From Alphaproteobacteria bacterium (GTDB lineage Bacteria > Pseudomonadota > Alphaproteobacteria > UBA6615): a stretch of 32,366 bases of DNA. The stretch is from the NCBI GenBank assembly GCA_009694135.1, contig SHVS01000020.1, positions 1 through 32,366 of the forward strand, written 5' to 3'. Positions within the stretch are counted from its first letter, which is position 1; each line of letters begins with the position of its first letter. The position numbers and the translations under genes were made by a program. Positions 16,220-24,834 of the stretch are shown here, in pieces. Below the pieces are notes generated by a model. That model saw only the letters and a list, made by a program, of their open reading frames with translations, searched no databases and was not told where the DNA came from.

Positions 16220-17125
16220 ATGATCACGGTCTTCGGTTCAATCAATCTTGATCAAGTGATGCGGGTGCGACGCTTGCCGCGCCCGGGCGAAACCGTGCTG
16301 GCGCGCGGTGCGCTGACCGCGCCCGGCGGCAAGGGCGCCAACCAGGCGGTGGCCGCCGCCCGCGCCGGCGCGCGCGTCGCCATGGTCGGCCGCGTCGGGC
16401 GCGATCCGCAGGCCGAGGCCGCGCTTTCCGGGCTGCGTGCCGCCCAAGTCGACCTCCGCCATGTTGCCACTGGGGAGGCTCCGACGGGCGTGGCGGCGGT
16501 GTGGGTCGAAGAGAGCGGCGAAAACGCGATAGTGGTGGCCTCTGGCGCGAATGCGCTGGTATCGGCCGCCGACCTGCCGGACGCGCTGCTCACCGCTGGC
16601 GCGACGCTGCTCTTGCAAATGGAAGTGATGGCCGAAGCCAATTGGGCGGCGATCCGCCGCGCGCAAGCCGCGGGCATGCGAGTGGTTCTCAATCTTGCCC
16701 CGGCGGCCAAGGTACCGCCGGAGGTCCGCGGAAAAATCGATCGGCTGATCGTGAATGAAGGCGAAGCGCGGGCGCTCTCCGGCATCGATGATCCGTTAGC
16801 GGCGGCGCGTAGCCTGGCCGCGCTTCATGGGCTTGTCTGTATCGTCACCCTCGGCGCGCGTGGCGCGCTCGCCGTCGGGCGTGACGGCGGTTTTGCCATA
16901 TCCTCGCTCGACATTACGCCGATCGACACTGCCGGCGCCGGCGATGCTTTTGTCGGCGTGTTCGCCGCCAGCGAGGACCAGGGATACCCGCTGCCGGAAG
17001 CGCTGCGGCGCGCATCTGTCGCCGGGGCGCTTGCCTGCCTCGCGCCCGGCTGTCAGCCTGCCATGGCCGATGCGCGCGCGATCGAGGCGCGGCTGCCGGA
17101 GTTGCCTCCAGCACGGGTCATTTAG
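16220..17125 (+). CDS. rbsK: ribokinase (PfkB family)
   Basis: This 301-residue sugar kinase phosphorylates ribose to ribose-5-phosphate with ATP. It has the N-terminal GSINLDQVMRV, the PfkB signature GGKGANQA (about 36-43), NEGEA in the centre and the C-terminal signature DTAGAGDAF with catalytic Asp242. Other PfkB substrates such as pseudouridine or adenosine are possible, but the GGKGANQA/DTAGAGDAF pair and length fit ribokinase. It is close to, but transcriptionally separate from, the nucleoside operon, and would channel free ribose into the same pentose-phosphate pool. The M20 hydrolase starts 9 bp after its stop. Confidence 0.85.
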   Translation: MITVFGSINLDQVMRVRRLPRPGETVLARGALTAPGGKGANQAVAAARAGARVAMVGRVGRDPQAEAALSGLRAAQVDLRHVATGEAPTGVAAVWVEESGENAIVVASGANALVSAADLPDALLTAGATLLLQMEVMAEANWAAIRRAQAAGMRVVLNLAPAAKVPPEVRGKIDRLIVNEGEARALSGIDDPLAAARSLAALHGLVCIVTLGARGALAVGRDGGFAISSLDITPIDTAGAGDAFVGVFAASEDQGYPLPEALRRASVAGALACLAPGCQPAMADARAIEARLPELPPARVI

Positions 17126-17134
17126 GAGTCGGCC

Positions 17135-18307
17135 ATGCCGGTAATCGAGGAATTGGCGCAAGAGGCTGCCGAGTTGGCGCGCTGGCGGCAGGATTTGCAC
17201 GCGCATCCGGAAATCGCCTTCGCCGAGCACCGCACGGCCCAGGAAGTCGCCGCGCGACTCGCCGGCTTCGGCATCGAGGTGCATGGCGGCGTCGGCAAGA
17301 CGGGCGTGGTCGGCAAGCTCGCGGTCGGCGGCGGCAACCGCGCGATCGCTCTGCGCGCCGATATGGACGCCTTGCCGATGGAGGAAAAGAACAGCTTCGC
17401 GCATCGCTCGCGTCATGCGGGACGGATGCACGCCTGCGGCCATGACGGCCACACCACCATGCTGCTCGGCGCCGCCCGCCATTTGGCGCGCACGCGCCGC
17501 TTCGATGGCACAGTGTATTTCATCTTCCAGCCGGCGGAAGAGGGCGATGGCGGCGCTCAGGCGATGATCGACGATGGGCTGTTCGAGCGCTTTCCGGTCG
17601 AGGCCGTTTACGGGCTGCATAATTGGCCCGGACTCGCCGCCGGCACCTTCGGCGTGCGCGCCGGGCCGATCATGGCGGCGTCCGATACTTTCGAGATCAC
17701 GGTCACAGGGCGCGGCGGGCACGCCGCCATGCCGCATCAAACGATCGATCCGGTGGTCGCCGCCGCGCAGATCATCACCGCCCTGCAAACCATCGCCAGT
17801 CGCCGCGTGATGCCGACCGAGGCGGTGGTGGTGAGCGTGACCCAGCTTGCCGCCGGCGAGGCGTGGAACGTGATTCCTGACCAGGCCGTGCTGCGCGGGA
17901 CGGTCCGCGCGCTCAGCCCCTCGGTGCGCGACGCGATCGCGCCCGAGATCACGCGTATCGCCGAAGGCATCGCCGGGGCGCTTGGCGCCAGCGCGCGCGT
18001 GCGCTACGAGCGCCGCTTCTCGCCGACGGTCAATTCGATCGCCGAAGCCGAGGCCGCGGCCGCCGCCGCCGAGGCCGTGGTTGGCCCGTCCGGCATCGTG
18101 CGCAGCCTGCCGCCGAGCATGGGCGCGGAGGATTTCGGCGCCATGCTCGAGCGCCGTCCGGGCGCCTATGTCTGGCTCGGCAATGGTCCGACCGATGGCG
18201 GCCGCGCGCTGCACAGTCCGCTCTACGATTTCAATGACAGCGTCTTGCCGGTCGGCGCGAGCTATTGGGTGAAACTGGTCGAGCAACAACTGCCGGTACA
18301 CGCATGA
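17135..18307 (+). CDS. M20 family metallo-amidohydrolase (hippurate/N-acyl amino acid hydrolase-like)
   Basis: This 390-residue protein of the M20D/amidohydrolase type removes acyl groups from N-acyl amino acids or related amides. Metal and catalytic motifs are HACGHDGHT (His99 to His106), QPAEEGDGG (Glu135/Glu136), LHNWP and, in the C-terminal part, MGAEDFG and LHSPLYDFND. The dimerisation domain with GRGGHAAMPHQTIDP lies in the middle. There is no signal peptide, so it is cytoplasmic. The exact substrate cannot be told from sequence. Its stop overlaps the DUF952 start (ATGA at 18304-18307). Confidence 0.9.
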   Translation: MPVIEELAQEAAELARWRQDLHAHPEIAFAEHRTAQEVAARLAGFGIEVHGGVGKTGVVGKLAVGGGNRAIALRADMDALPMEEKNSFAHRSRHAGRMHACGHDGHTTMLLGAARHLARTRRFDGTVYFIFQPAEEGDGGAQAMIDDGLFERFPVEAVYGLHNWPGLAAGTFGVRAGPIMAASDTFEITVTGRGGHAAMPHQTIDPVVAAAQIITALQTIASRRVMPTEAVVVSVTQLAAGEAWNVIPDQAVLRGTVRALSPSVRDAIAPEITRIAEGIAGALGASARVRYERRFSPTVNSIAEAEAAAAAAEAVVGPSGIVRSLPPSMGAEDFGAMLERRPGAYVWLGNGPTDGGRALHSPLYDFNDSVLPVGASYWVKLVEQQLPVHA

Positions 18308-18675
18308 CGACCACGCCGCGCATCTTTCACCTGTGTCCGCGCTCGCTGTGGGACGCAGCCCTGGCGCGCGACGCCTATTACGGCCGGCCGGCCGATATTG
18401 CCGACGGCTATATCCACTGCTCGACAGCGGAGCAGGTGCAGGCAAGCGCCGCCAAGCACGCCGCCGGCGAGGCCGATCTGCTTCTGCTTTCGATCGATCC
18501 GGATCGCTTGGGCGAAAGCTTGCGCTGGGAGCCCTCGCGCAAGGGGGAGTTGTTCCCGCATATCTATGGCGGAATGCCGGTCGGCGCGGTGGTGCGCGCC
18601 GACCCGCTTCCGCTCGACAGCGATGGCGTGCACCAGTTCCCGGCCTGGCTGGTGGACACCACGGATTCTCGTTAA
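18304..18675 (+). CDS. DUF952 family protein
   Basis: This 123-residue cytoplasmic protein is recognised by the DUF952 pattern: FHLCPRSLWDAA near the start, DGYIHCSTAEQV (His and Cys in the centre), LRWEPSRKGELFPHIYG and a final HQFPAW. The family is structurally related to ADP-ribosyltransferase-like folds, but no reaction is established. It is translationally coupled to the M20 hydrolase. Its stop codon overlaps a TTAACCAT sequence ahead of the tipF-like gene. Confidence 0.85.
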   Translation: MTTTPRIFHLCPRSLWDAALARDAYYGRPADIADGYIHCSTAEQVQASAAKHAAGEADLLLLSIDPDRLGESLRWEPSRKGELFPHIYGGMPVGAVVRADPLPLDSDGVHQFPAWLVDTTDSR

Positions 18676-18679
18676 CCAT
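18672..18679 (+). promoter_or_regulatory. possible CtrA half-site upstream of the TipF-like gene
   Basis: TTAACCAT, 32 bp before the start of the TipF-like gene, resembles a half-site for the cell-cycle regulator CtrA, which controls many flagellar genes in alphaproteobacteria. An 8-bp match occurs easily by chance, and a full TTAA-N7-TTAA site is absent. Confidence 0.25.
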
Positions 18680-18710
18680 ATCTCAAGCATGTCGGCTCCA
18701 GGCTACCGGG

Positions 18711-19949
18711 ATGATCGATCAATCCCTGGTCCGGCAGATTGGTTTCATCGGTGGCAGCCTGCTGCTCGCGGTCGCGGCCGGTTTCATCCTGCCCAAAGTC
18801 GTCTCCAGCATGGGGGTTGCCAGCACCTTGGCCGCGTCCTTGGCTCTTGTGGCGCTGATCGGCCTCGGAATCCTTGCCACCATTCAGCGCGGGGATGCGC
18901 AGGCGCAGGCGGCGGAAATCGAATCACTGCGCAATGCGCTGCGCTTGATCGAACGGGTCTTGTCCGAGGGACATAGCGAGGTGGCCACGCGACGCAACTC
19001 GACGCAAGAAACGCCGATGCGCGAAGACCATCGGGTGGAACGCGTGGTCGCCGAGGTGCGCATCCTGCAGAACCTGATCGAACGCCTGAACCAGGCGGGG
19101 CACCCGCAACCGGCAGCGCCGGAAGCACTTGCCCCTGCCGCCGATGCGCCATCGCCGGAGCAGGTGGCTGTACCGGACGTACAAGCCGCGCCGGTGCCGA
19201 TCGTGACTCCCGGCGCGACCGAGTTGATCGCCGAAACGCTGCGTGAAGCGCTGCGGCTCGATCGTGTCGACGTATTTCTGCAGCCGGTGGTGGCCTTGCC
19301 GCAGCGCAAGCCGCGCTTTTACGAATGCTTTTCGCGCGTGCGTGCGGCCGACGGCACACTGGTTCTGCCCGAGCAATATCTGCCGGTCGCCGAGCGCGAC
19401 GGGCTCACCGGCACGATCGACAACATTCAGCTCTTCCGCTGCGTCCAGCTTATCCGCCGCGCGCGGCGCAAGAGCATCGACACGGCGTTCTTCTGCAACC
19501 TCTCGCATCTGTCGCTTGCCGATCCGGAGTTCTTCCCCGCCTTCGTCGAATTGTTGGCCGAGAATGCCGATCTGGTCAGCGGGTTGATGTTCGAGTTCCC
19601 GCAGGCCGAAGCCGAGAAGATCTTCCGCGATCAGCGCGCCGAACTGGCGCGGCTGACCAAGCTTGGCTATCGCTTCTCGCTCGACCGGGTCACAGATTTG
19701 CGGCTCGACGCGCATGCGCTGGCGGCGCGCAACGTGCGTTTTATCAAGGTCGAAGTCACTCTTCTTCTGGCCGATGGCCGCACTCCGGCCGACAATCGCG
19801 CGCTCAAGGAAAAATTGGATGCCGCCGGCATCGGCCTGATCGCTGAAAAGGTCGAGCGCGAGAAGGACCTGCTCGAGTTGCTCGATGCCGGGATCGATTT
19901 CGGCCAGGGCTATCTGTTCGGCCAGCCGCGGCCCGCGCGCGCGGCATAA
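18711..19949 (+). CDS. TipF-like membrane protein with degenerate EAL domain
   Basis: This 412-residue protein has two N-terminal transmembrane helices (about 9-28 and 34-55), a helical, probably coiled-coil region (about 60-130), a Pro/Ala-rich linker and a C-terminal EAL-like domain (about 165-405). This is the architecture of Caulobacter TipF, a c-di-GMP receptor that helps place the flagellum. The EAL domain looks catalytically dead: EAL is ECF (205-207), and the metal-binding DDFG is replaced by LDRVTD. The fold-defining FLQPVV, IAEKVE and DFGQGYLFGQP are kept. Binding of c-di-GMP is inferred from the family. The start is ATG 18711, with only a weak CCGGG upstream. Confidence 0.8.
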   Translation: MIDQSLVRQIGFIGGSLLLAVAAGFILPKVVSSMGVASTLAASLALVALIGLGILATIQRGDAQAQAAEIESLRNALRLIERVLSEGHSEVATRRNSTQETPMREDHRVERVVAEVRILQNLIERLNQAGHPQPAAPEALAPAADAPSPEQVAVPDVQAAPVPIVTPGATELIAETLREALRLDRVDVFLQPVVALPQRKPRFYECFSRVRAADGTLVLPEQYLPVAERDGLTGTIDNIQLFRCVQLIRRARRKSIDTAFFCNLSHLSLADPEFFPAFVELLAENADLVSGLMFEFPQAEAEKIFRDQRAELARLTKLGYRFSLDRVTDLRLDAHALAARNVRFIKVEVTLLLADGRTPADNRALKEKLDAAGIGLIAEKVEREKDLLELLDAGIDFGQGYLFGQPRPARAA

Positions 19950-20012
19950 TCGCACTTGCCGAATAACTACGCGCCAGGCTCTTTGGCGCCTTCGCTCGAG
20001 CGTGGAGGATGC

Positions 20013-20900
20013 GTGCGCGCGCGCCTGGTCCGTGGACTGACAGAGCTTATCGCCGGCTATGACGGGCTGGTGCTCGACCTTTGGGGGACGCTGCATGACG
20101 GTGTCCGGCCTTATCCGGGCGCGGTCGAGGCGCTGACCCGGCTGCTTAAGCGCGGGACGGCGCTGGCGGCGTTGTCGAATGCGCCGCGGCGCGCCGAGGA
20201 AGTCGCCGCCAATATGCGCGCGCTCGGTTTGCCGGATGCAAGCGCCGCGCGTGTCATGAGTTCAGGCGAAGAAGCCTACCAGGCGCTCGCCCGGCGCGAC
20301 GATCCATGGTATCGACGCCTCGGCCGGCGCGGCTATCATCTTGGCCCGGAGCGCGATCACGGCATGCTCGACAATCCCGGCTTTACGGTTGCCGCCCGGC
20401 TCGATCAGGCCGATTTCGTGCTCTGCACCGGGCTCGACCGGCCGGAGGAAACCGTGGCCGACTATCGTCCGTTGTTAGTTGAGGCGGCGTCGCGCGGCCT
20501 GCCGATGGTATGCGCCAATCCAGACTTTGAGGTAATCCGCGGCGATCGGCGCGAGTTATGCGCCGGTGTGCTGGCGCGCGTCTATGAACAGGAGCTCGGC
20601 GGCGAGGTGCGCTGGCACGGCAAGCCGCATGCCTCGGTCTTTGCCAGTGCGCTTGCGCTCATGCCCGGCGTCGATCCACGCCGCGTTCTGGTCGTTGGCG
20701 ACAGCCTGCGGACCGACATCGCGGGCGCCGCCGGGGCAGGGCTGGCCAGCGCCTTCCTGACCGGCGGCATCGCGTTGGAGGCGCTTGGCGGCGACTGGGG
20801 AGCGATGCCGGAAGAATCCGCGCTTGCGCCGATGTTCTCGGCTTCCGGCGTTACGCCTGATTGGGTGCTGCCCGCCTTTCTCTGGGATGCGCCGCGATGA
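20013..20900 (+). CDS. TIGR01459 family HAD-type hydrolase
   Basis: This roughly 295-residue member of the HAD superfamily, NagD-like branch, has motif I as LDLWGTLHDG (Trp where many have Asp, which is usual for this family), motif II as LSNAPRR, and motifs III and IV as HGKPHASVF and VVGDSLRTDIAGA. It should hydrolyse a phosphate ester, but the substrate is unknown. The start is uncertain: GTG 20013 gives a normal family length with GGAGG just upstream at tight spacing; in-frame TTG codons at 19956 and 19983 are alternatives. The stop overlaps the dGTPase start (ATGATG at 20897), so the two are coupled. Confidence 0.82.
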   Translation: MRARLVRGLTELIAGYDGLVLDLWGTLHDGVRPYPGAVEALTRLLKRGTALAALSNAPRRAEEVAANMRALGLPDASAARVMSSGEEAYQALARRDDPWYRRLGRRGYHLGPERDHGMLDNPGFTVAARLDQADFVLCTGLDRPEETVADYRPLLVEAASRGLPMVCANPDFEVIRGDRRELCAGVLARVYEQELGGEVRWHGKPHASVFASALALMPGVDPRRVLVVGDSLRTDIAGAAGAGLASAFLTGGIALEALGGDWGAMPEESALAPMFSASGVTPDWVLPAFLWDAPR

Positions 20901-22240
20901 TGGATTGGTCGCGACTGTTGTCCGCTCGCCGGTTGGGTGAAAGCCTCGCGGCGCCATCGCGCGGCGAGGAGGCGCGCGGGCCGTTTCACAAGGACGCCGA
21001 CCGGATCATCTATTCCTCGGCCTTTCGCCGGCTGCAGGACAAGACCCAGGTGCAGCCCTTTCCGGGCAGCGACTATTTGCGCACGCGGCTGACGCATAGC
21101 CTCGAAGCGGCGGCCGTCGGCCGTTCGCTCGGCGGGGCCATCGGTCGCCAAGTATTGCGCCGTCATGGGCCGCTCACCGCCGACAGGCGGGTCGTGAGCG
21201 AAGAAGACTTCGCCTCCATCGTCGCGGCGGCGTGTCTGGCGCATGACATCGGCAATCCGCCCTTCGGCCATGCCGGCGAGGATGCGATCCGTCATTGGTT
21301 CGCCAATGATGGCGCGGTGCTGCTCACCGCCGATATGTCGCCGGCCGAGCGGCGCGACCTCGAACGCTTCGAGGGCAACGCGCAGGGCTTCCGCATTCTC
21401 ACCCGGCTGCAAACCTGGCGCGAAAGCGGCGGGCTGCGCCTCACGGCGGCGGCGCTCGGCGCTTTTAGCAAATACCCGCAGGATTCGCTCGCCGATCCCT
21501 CCGGCAAGCTCGGCTATTTCCAGGCCGAACGCACGAGTTTTGCCGAACTCGCGTCGGTCCTGGGGCTGATTCCGGCCGGGCCCGGCGCTTGGTGCCGCCA
21601 TCCGCTCGCCATCCTGGTCGAGGCGGCCGACGACATTTGCTACACCGTGGTCGATCTCGAAGACGGGGTTAAGGCGGGCAAGATCGCTTTCGACGAGGCG
21701 GCCGAACCGCTCAACGCCATCGCCGGCGGGGATCGGCCCGCCTATGACGAACTCGACGACGCCATGGACCGCATCGGCTATCTGCGCGCCAAGGCGATCG
21801 GCGCGCTGATCGAAGAAGCGCGCGCGGTGTTTCTCGACAATGAGCGCGAGATCCTGGCTGGCGCCTATCAAGGCAGCCTGATCGATCGGACCAAGAGCCG
21901 CGCCGCGATCGATACGATTCGCGTGCTGGCGCGCGATCGCCTGTTCCACGATCCGGCCAAGCTCGAGGCCGAACTCGGCGGGCTCGAAGTCGTGTGCGGG
22001 CTACTCACGGCTTTCGGCGGCGCGCTCGACCGGCTGGCGGATAGCGGTTTTGCCCTCGATGCGCTGTCGCCGCGCGATCGGCGCATCATGCGCGTGCTGC
22101 CCGGCCAGGCGCAGGCACGGCAAAGCCGCTATGAATTGCTGCTGCGCTTAACCGACTATGTTTCGGGCATGACCGACCGCTTCGCGCTCGGTCTGCATCG
22201 GCGGCTTACCGGCCAAAACATCGGCCAAGCGCGCCTTTAA
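20897..22240 (+). CDS. deoxyguanosinetriphosphate triphosphohydrolase-like protein
   Basis: This 447-residue HD-domain protein of the dGTPase family releases tripolyphosphate from dNTPs. The metal site is complete: His67 in RLTHSLE, His116-Asp117 in AHDIGNPPFGHAG and Asp245/246 in EAADDICYTVVDLEDG. The N-terminal FHKDADRIIYSSAFRRLQDKT is characteristic. A role in dNTP pool control or phage restriction is known for relatives; which applies here is unknown. ATG 20897 (or ATG 20900) overlaps the upstream HAD stop. It is followed by the noncoding AT-rich patch. Confidence 0.9.
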   Translation: MMDWSRLLSARRLGESLAAPSRGEEARGPFHKDADRIIYSSAFRRLQDKTQVQPFPGSDYLRTRLTHSLEAAAVGRSLGGAIGRQVLRRHGPLTADRRVVSEEDFASIVAAACLAHDIGNPPFGHAGEDAIRHWFANDGAVLLTADMSPAERRDLERFEGNAQGFRILTRLQTWRESGGLRLTAAALGAFSKYPQDSLADPSGKLGYFQAERTSFAELASVLGLIPAGPGAWCRHPLAILVEAADDICYTVVDLEDGVKAGKIAFDEAAEPLNAIAGGDRPAYDELDDAMDRIGYLRAKAIGALIEEARAVFLDNEREILAGAYQGSLIDRTKSRAAIDTIRVLARDRLFHDPAKLEAELGGLEVVCGLLTAFGGALDRLADSGFALDALSPRDRRIMRVLPGQAQARQSRYELLLRLTDYVSGMTDRFALGLHRRLTGQNIGQARL

Positions 22241-22506
22241 CCGCGATCATGCGTCGTCGCTGGCATCCGCCCGCTTGGCGTCCGCGCGTCCTGCCGCCGC
22301 GGGTGAATTGGCGCGAATTTTAGACAATATGATAATGTATTAGTAAATATAATAGTGGGGATTTTGCTGATCTTGTAAGCTATTGTATGGTTGATAATAG
22401 ACTTAACAAAATACTAATTGCCGCCGATAAAATAGTATGGACGCTCGTGGTGAGGCGGTAACGCCCCAGGTAGGGGTCGCGCCGCGCACAACCAGAGGCC
22501 AGTGCC
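22241..22506. other. noncoding region with AT-rich patch
   Basis: After the dGTPase gene comes about 75 bp of ordinary GC-rich sequence, then a markedly AT-rich stretch (about 22319-22440) unlike anything else in the window. I found no convincing gene, tRNA or terminator in it. It may contain a promoter, but no -35/-10 pair with correct spacing stands out. It directly precedes a broken, apparently 5'-deleted kinase gene, which fits a recombination scar or a piece of foreign DNA. Confidence 0.5.
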
Positions 22507-23563
22507 ATGCAGGTTTTAGCCAATACGGCGACCGCCGCCGACACACTGGGCGCGCTGCTGGCGATCGTTCTGTCGGCTCTCGGCGCGTGGATGTTGTCCG
22601 CGCAGCTGCAGAGCTTCATATGGCGGCCGATCCTTGGCCTGTTGTCGGTCATGCAGCAAGTGTCGCAGCGCAACGATTATTCTCTGCGGATGCACAAATC
22701 GAGCAATGATGAACTCGGCCAGCTCGCCGACGGCCTCAACGCGATGCTTGAGCGGATCGAAGCCAATGACGCGAGCTTGCGTTCGGCGTGGAAAGAGGCG
22801 ACCGCGGCCAGCCGGGCGAAGAGCGAATTTCTCGCTAACATGAGCCACGAGTTGCGCACGCCGCTGAACGCCATCCTCGGCTTCTCCGAGCTGATGCGCC
22901 GCTAAATCCGTGGCCCCCTTGGCCACCCGTCCTATGGCGAATACGTGGCCGATATTCACGAAAGCGGCAAGCATCTGCTCGAAGTGATCACCGACATTCT
23001 CGATCTGTCGAAGATCGAAGCCGGCGAGCTCAAGCTCGACCCGGTGGAAATCGAGTTGCCGCAGCTGGTGCGCAAGGCGGTCCGCTTGATCGCGCAGCGC
23101 GCGCGCTGGCGGGCTCATTCTCGATGTCGCGGTCGACGAGGGGCTGCCGCTGATCGAAGCCGACGAACGCTTGATCAAGCAGGGGCTGCTCAACTTGCTG
23201 TCGAACGCCGTCAAATTCACGCCCAAAGGGGGCAGCGTTACGCTCACCGTGGCGGCCAAGGGCAGCGATGCGGTCACGCTAACCGTCCGGGATACCGGCA
23301 TCGGCATGGCGGCGCATGAGCTGCCACTTGTATTCAAGCCCTTCGTGCAGGTGGAAAGCTCGACCAGCCGCAATTACGAAGGCACCGGGCTTGGCCTGCC
23401 ATTGACCAAGTCGTTCGTCGAGGCGCATGGCGGCACGCTGACCCTGGACAGCGCCCCGGGCCAGGGCACGACCGCGGTCATGACCTTGCCGCTGACGCTG
23501 ACGACGGCGATCCGCACCAAGCGTGCGGCGCCTGCCCTGCAGGCGATGGGCCGAGCGTCCTAG
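22507..23563 (+). pseudogene. sensor histidine kinase broken by a stop codon and a frameshift
   Basis: The order of parts is one transmembrane helix, a HAMP domain ([10 protein letters not shown] to [20 protein letters not shown]), HisKA with the phospho-His in [17 protein letters not shown], then the ATPase domain with NLLSNAVKFT, DTGIGM and GTGLGLPL. Two lesions are visible. TAA at 22903-22905 interrupts the frame directly after SELMRR, with coding resuming as IRGPLGHPSYGEYV in the same frame. A shift near 23100-23112 moves the rest (LILDVAVDEGLPLIEADE) into another frame. The periplasmic sensor domain also appears missing. A sequencing error could explain one lesion but hardly all three signs. 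It is related to the fragment at 140-664. Confidence 0.85.
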
Positions 23564-23603
23564 CCCTCTTCACCACCAAGCCGGCACTATCGCGCCCCTT
23601 GCG

Positions 23604-23625
23604 TTGACCCGCCCTGGCGCGTCAA
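23604..23625 (+). other. hairpin upstream of the CoA-transferase gene
   Basis: TTGAC and GTCAA enclose CGCC/GGCG, giving a stem interrupted by one C-C mismatch, about 38 bp before the CoA-transferase start. No T run follows. It could be an operator or a weak terminator for the kinase remnant. Confidence 0.3.
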
Positions 23626-23662
23626 GGTCCGCCAAACGTAAGACGCGCGGGCGGGGGCAGGT

Positions 23663-24817
23663 ATGGCGACGGGCGGACCACTCGACGGACTCCTGGTCCT
23701 AGACCTCACGCGGGTATTGGCTGGCCCCTTTTGCACGCTGATTCTGGCCGATCTGGGTGCCCGCGTCATCAAGGTCGAGATGCCCGGCCGCGGCGACGAC
23801 ACGCGCCAGTTCGGCCCATTCGTCAACGGCGAGTCGGTCTATTTCGCCTCCCTCAATCGCGGTAAAGAATCGATCGCCCTCGACCTCGACGCCGCGCCCG
23901 ATCGGGTGGTGTTCGAGACCCTGCTTGCGCGCGCTGATGTGCTGGTCGAAAATTTCCGCCCCGGCACGCTCGACCGCAAAGGCTATGGCTGGGAGAAGCT
24001 CTCGGAGCGCTTCCCGCGCCTGATCTATGGCGAAATCTCCGGCTTCGGGCGTACCGGCCCCTATCGGGAACGGCCGGCCTACGACATCATCGTGCAGGCG
24101 ATGGGTGGGCTGATGAGCTTGACGGGCGAGCCTGGCAGCCCGCCGCACCGCACGGGGACCTCGATCGCCGATATTTCCGCCGGCATGTTTGCCACGATCG
24201 GCATCTGCGCCGCGTTGCAGCAGCGCGCGCGCACCGGCCGCGGCGTATTGATCGACGTCGCGATGCTCGACTGCCAAGTGGCCATTCTCGAAAACGCGAT
24301 CGCGCGCTATACGGCGACCGGCGAAGTGCCGGGGCCGACCGGCGGGCACCATGCGTTGATCGCGCCCTTTGGGCCATTCGCCACCGCAGATGGGCGGATC
24401 GTTCTGGCGGCCGGCAATAACACGCTGTTCCGCGGCTTATGCGCGGCGCTCGGCCGGCCGGAGATGGCCGACGATCCGCGTTTTCGCGAGAACGAAGAGC
24501 GCGCGAAAAATCGTCAGGATCTGGCGCGCGAAATCGAGTCCGTGCTGCGTGGTGCGCCGGGCTCGACCTGGCTGCCGCTGCTCGAAGCGGCCGGCATCCC
24601 GGTGGCCGCCGTGAATACGATCGACCGTGTGGTCGCCGATCCGCAGGTGCGCGCGCGCAATATGCTGGTGCGCACGGTCGGCGGGGCTTTGGGCGAGTTG
24701 GTCACCGCCGGCAACCCGATCAAGGTTTCCGGAGTACCCGACCCGGCCGAACGCCCGGCCGCGCCGGCGCTAGACCGCGATCGCGTCCGAATCATCGCCG
24801 AATTCGGTGGAGGCTAG
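23663..24817 (+). CDS. class III CoA-transferase (CaiB/BaiF family)
   Basis: This 384-residue protein transfers CoA between carboxylic acids. Family features are LDLTRVLAGPFCTLILADLGARVIKVE cut into its usual parts (LAGPFC, DLGARVIKVE), ENFRPGTLDR, SGFGRTGPY, PAYDIIVQAMGGLMSLTG and the catalytic Asp170 in GTSIADISAG. The C-terminal EAAGIPVAAVNTI and RNMLV are also standard. The specific acyl group cannot be predicted. It is monocistronic or pairs loosely with the TrkH gene 17 bp downstream, which seems functionally unrelated. Confidence 0.9.
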   Translation: MATGGPLDGLLVLDLTRVLAGPFCTLILADLGARVIKVEMPGRGDDTRQFGPFVNGESVYFASLNRGKESIALDLDAAPDRVVFETLLARADVLVENFRPGTLDRKGYGWEKLSERFPRLIYGEISGFGRTGPYRERPAYDIIVQAMGGLMSLTGEPGSPPHRTGTSIADISAGMFATIGICAALQQRARTGRGVLIDVAMLDCQVAILENAIARYTATGEVPGPTGGHHALIAPFGPFATADGRIVLAAGNNTLFRGLCAALGRPEMADDPRFRENEERAKNRQDLAREIESVLRGAPGSTWLPLLEAAGIPVAAVNTIDRVVADPQVRARNMLVRTVGGALGELVTAGNPIKVSGVPDPAERPAAPALDRDRVRIIAEFGGG

Positions 24818-24834
24818 ACGCTTGGCCTTGCTCA

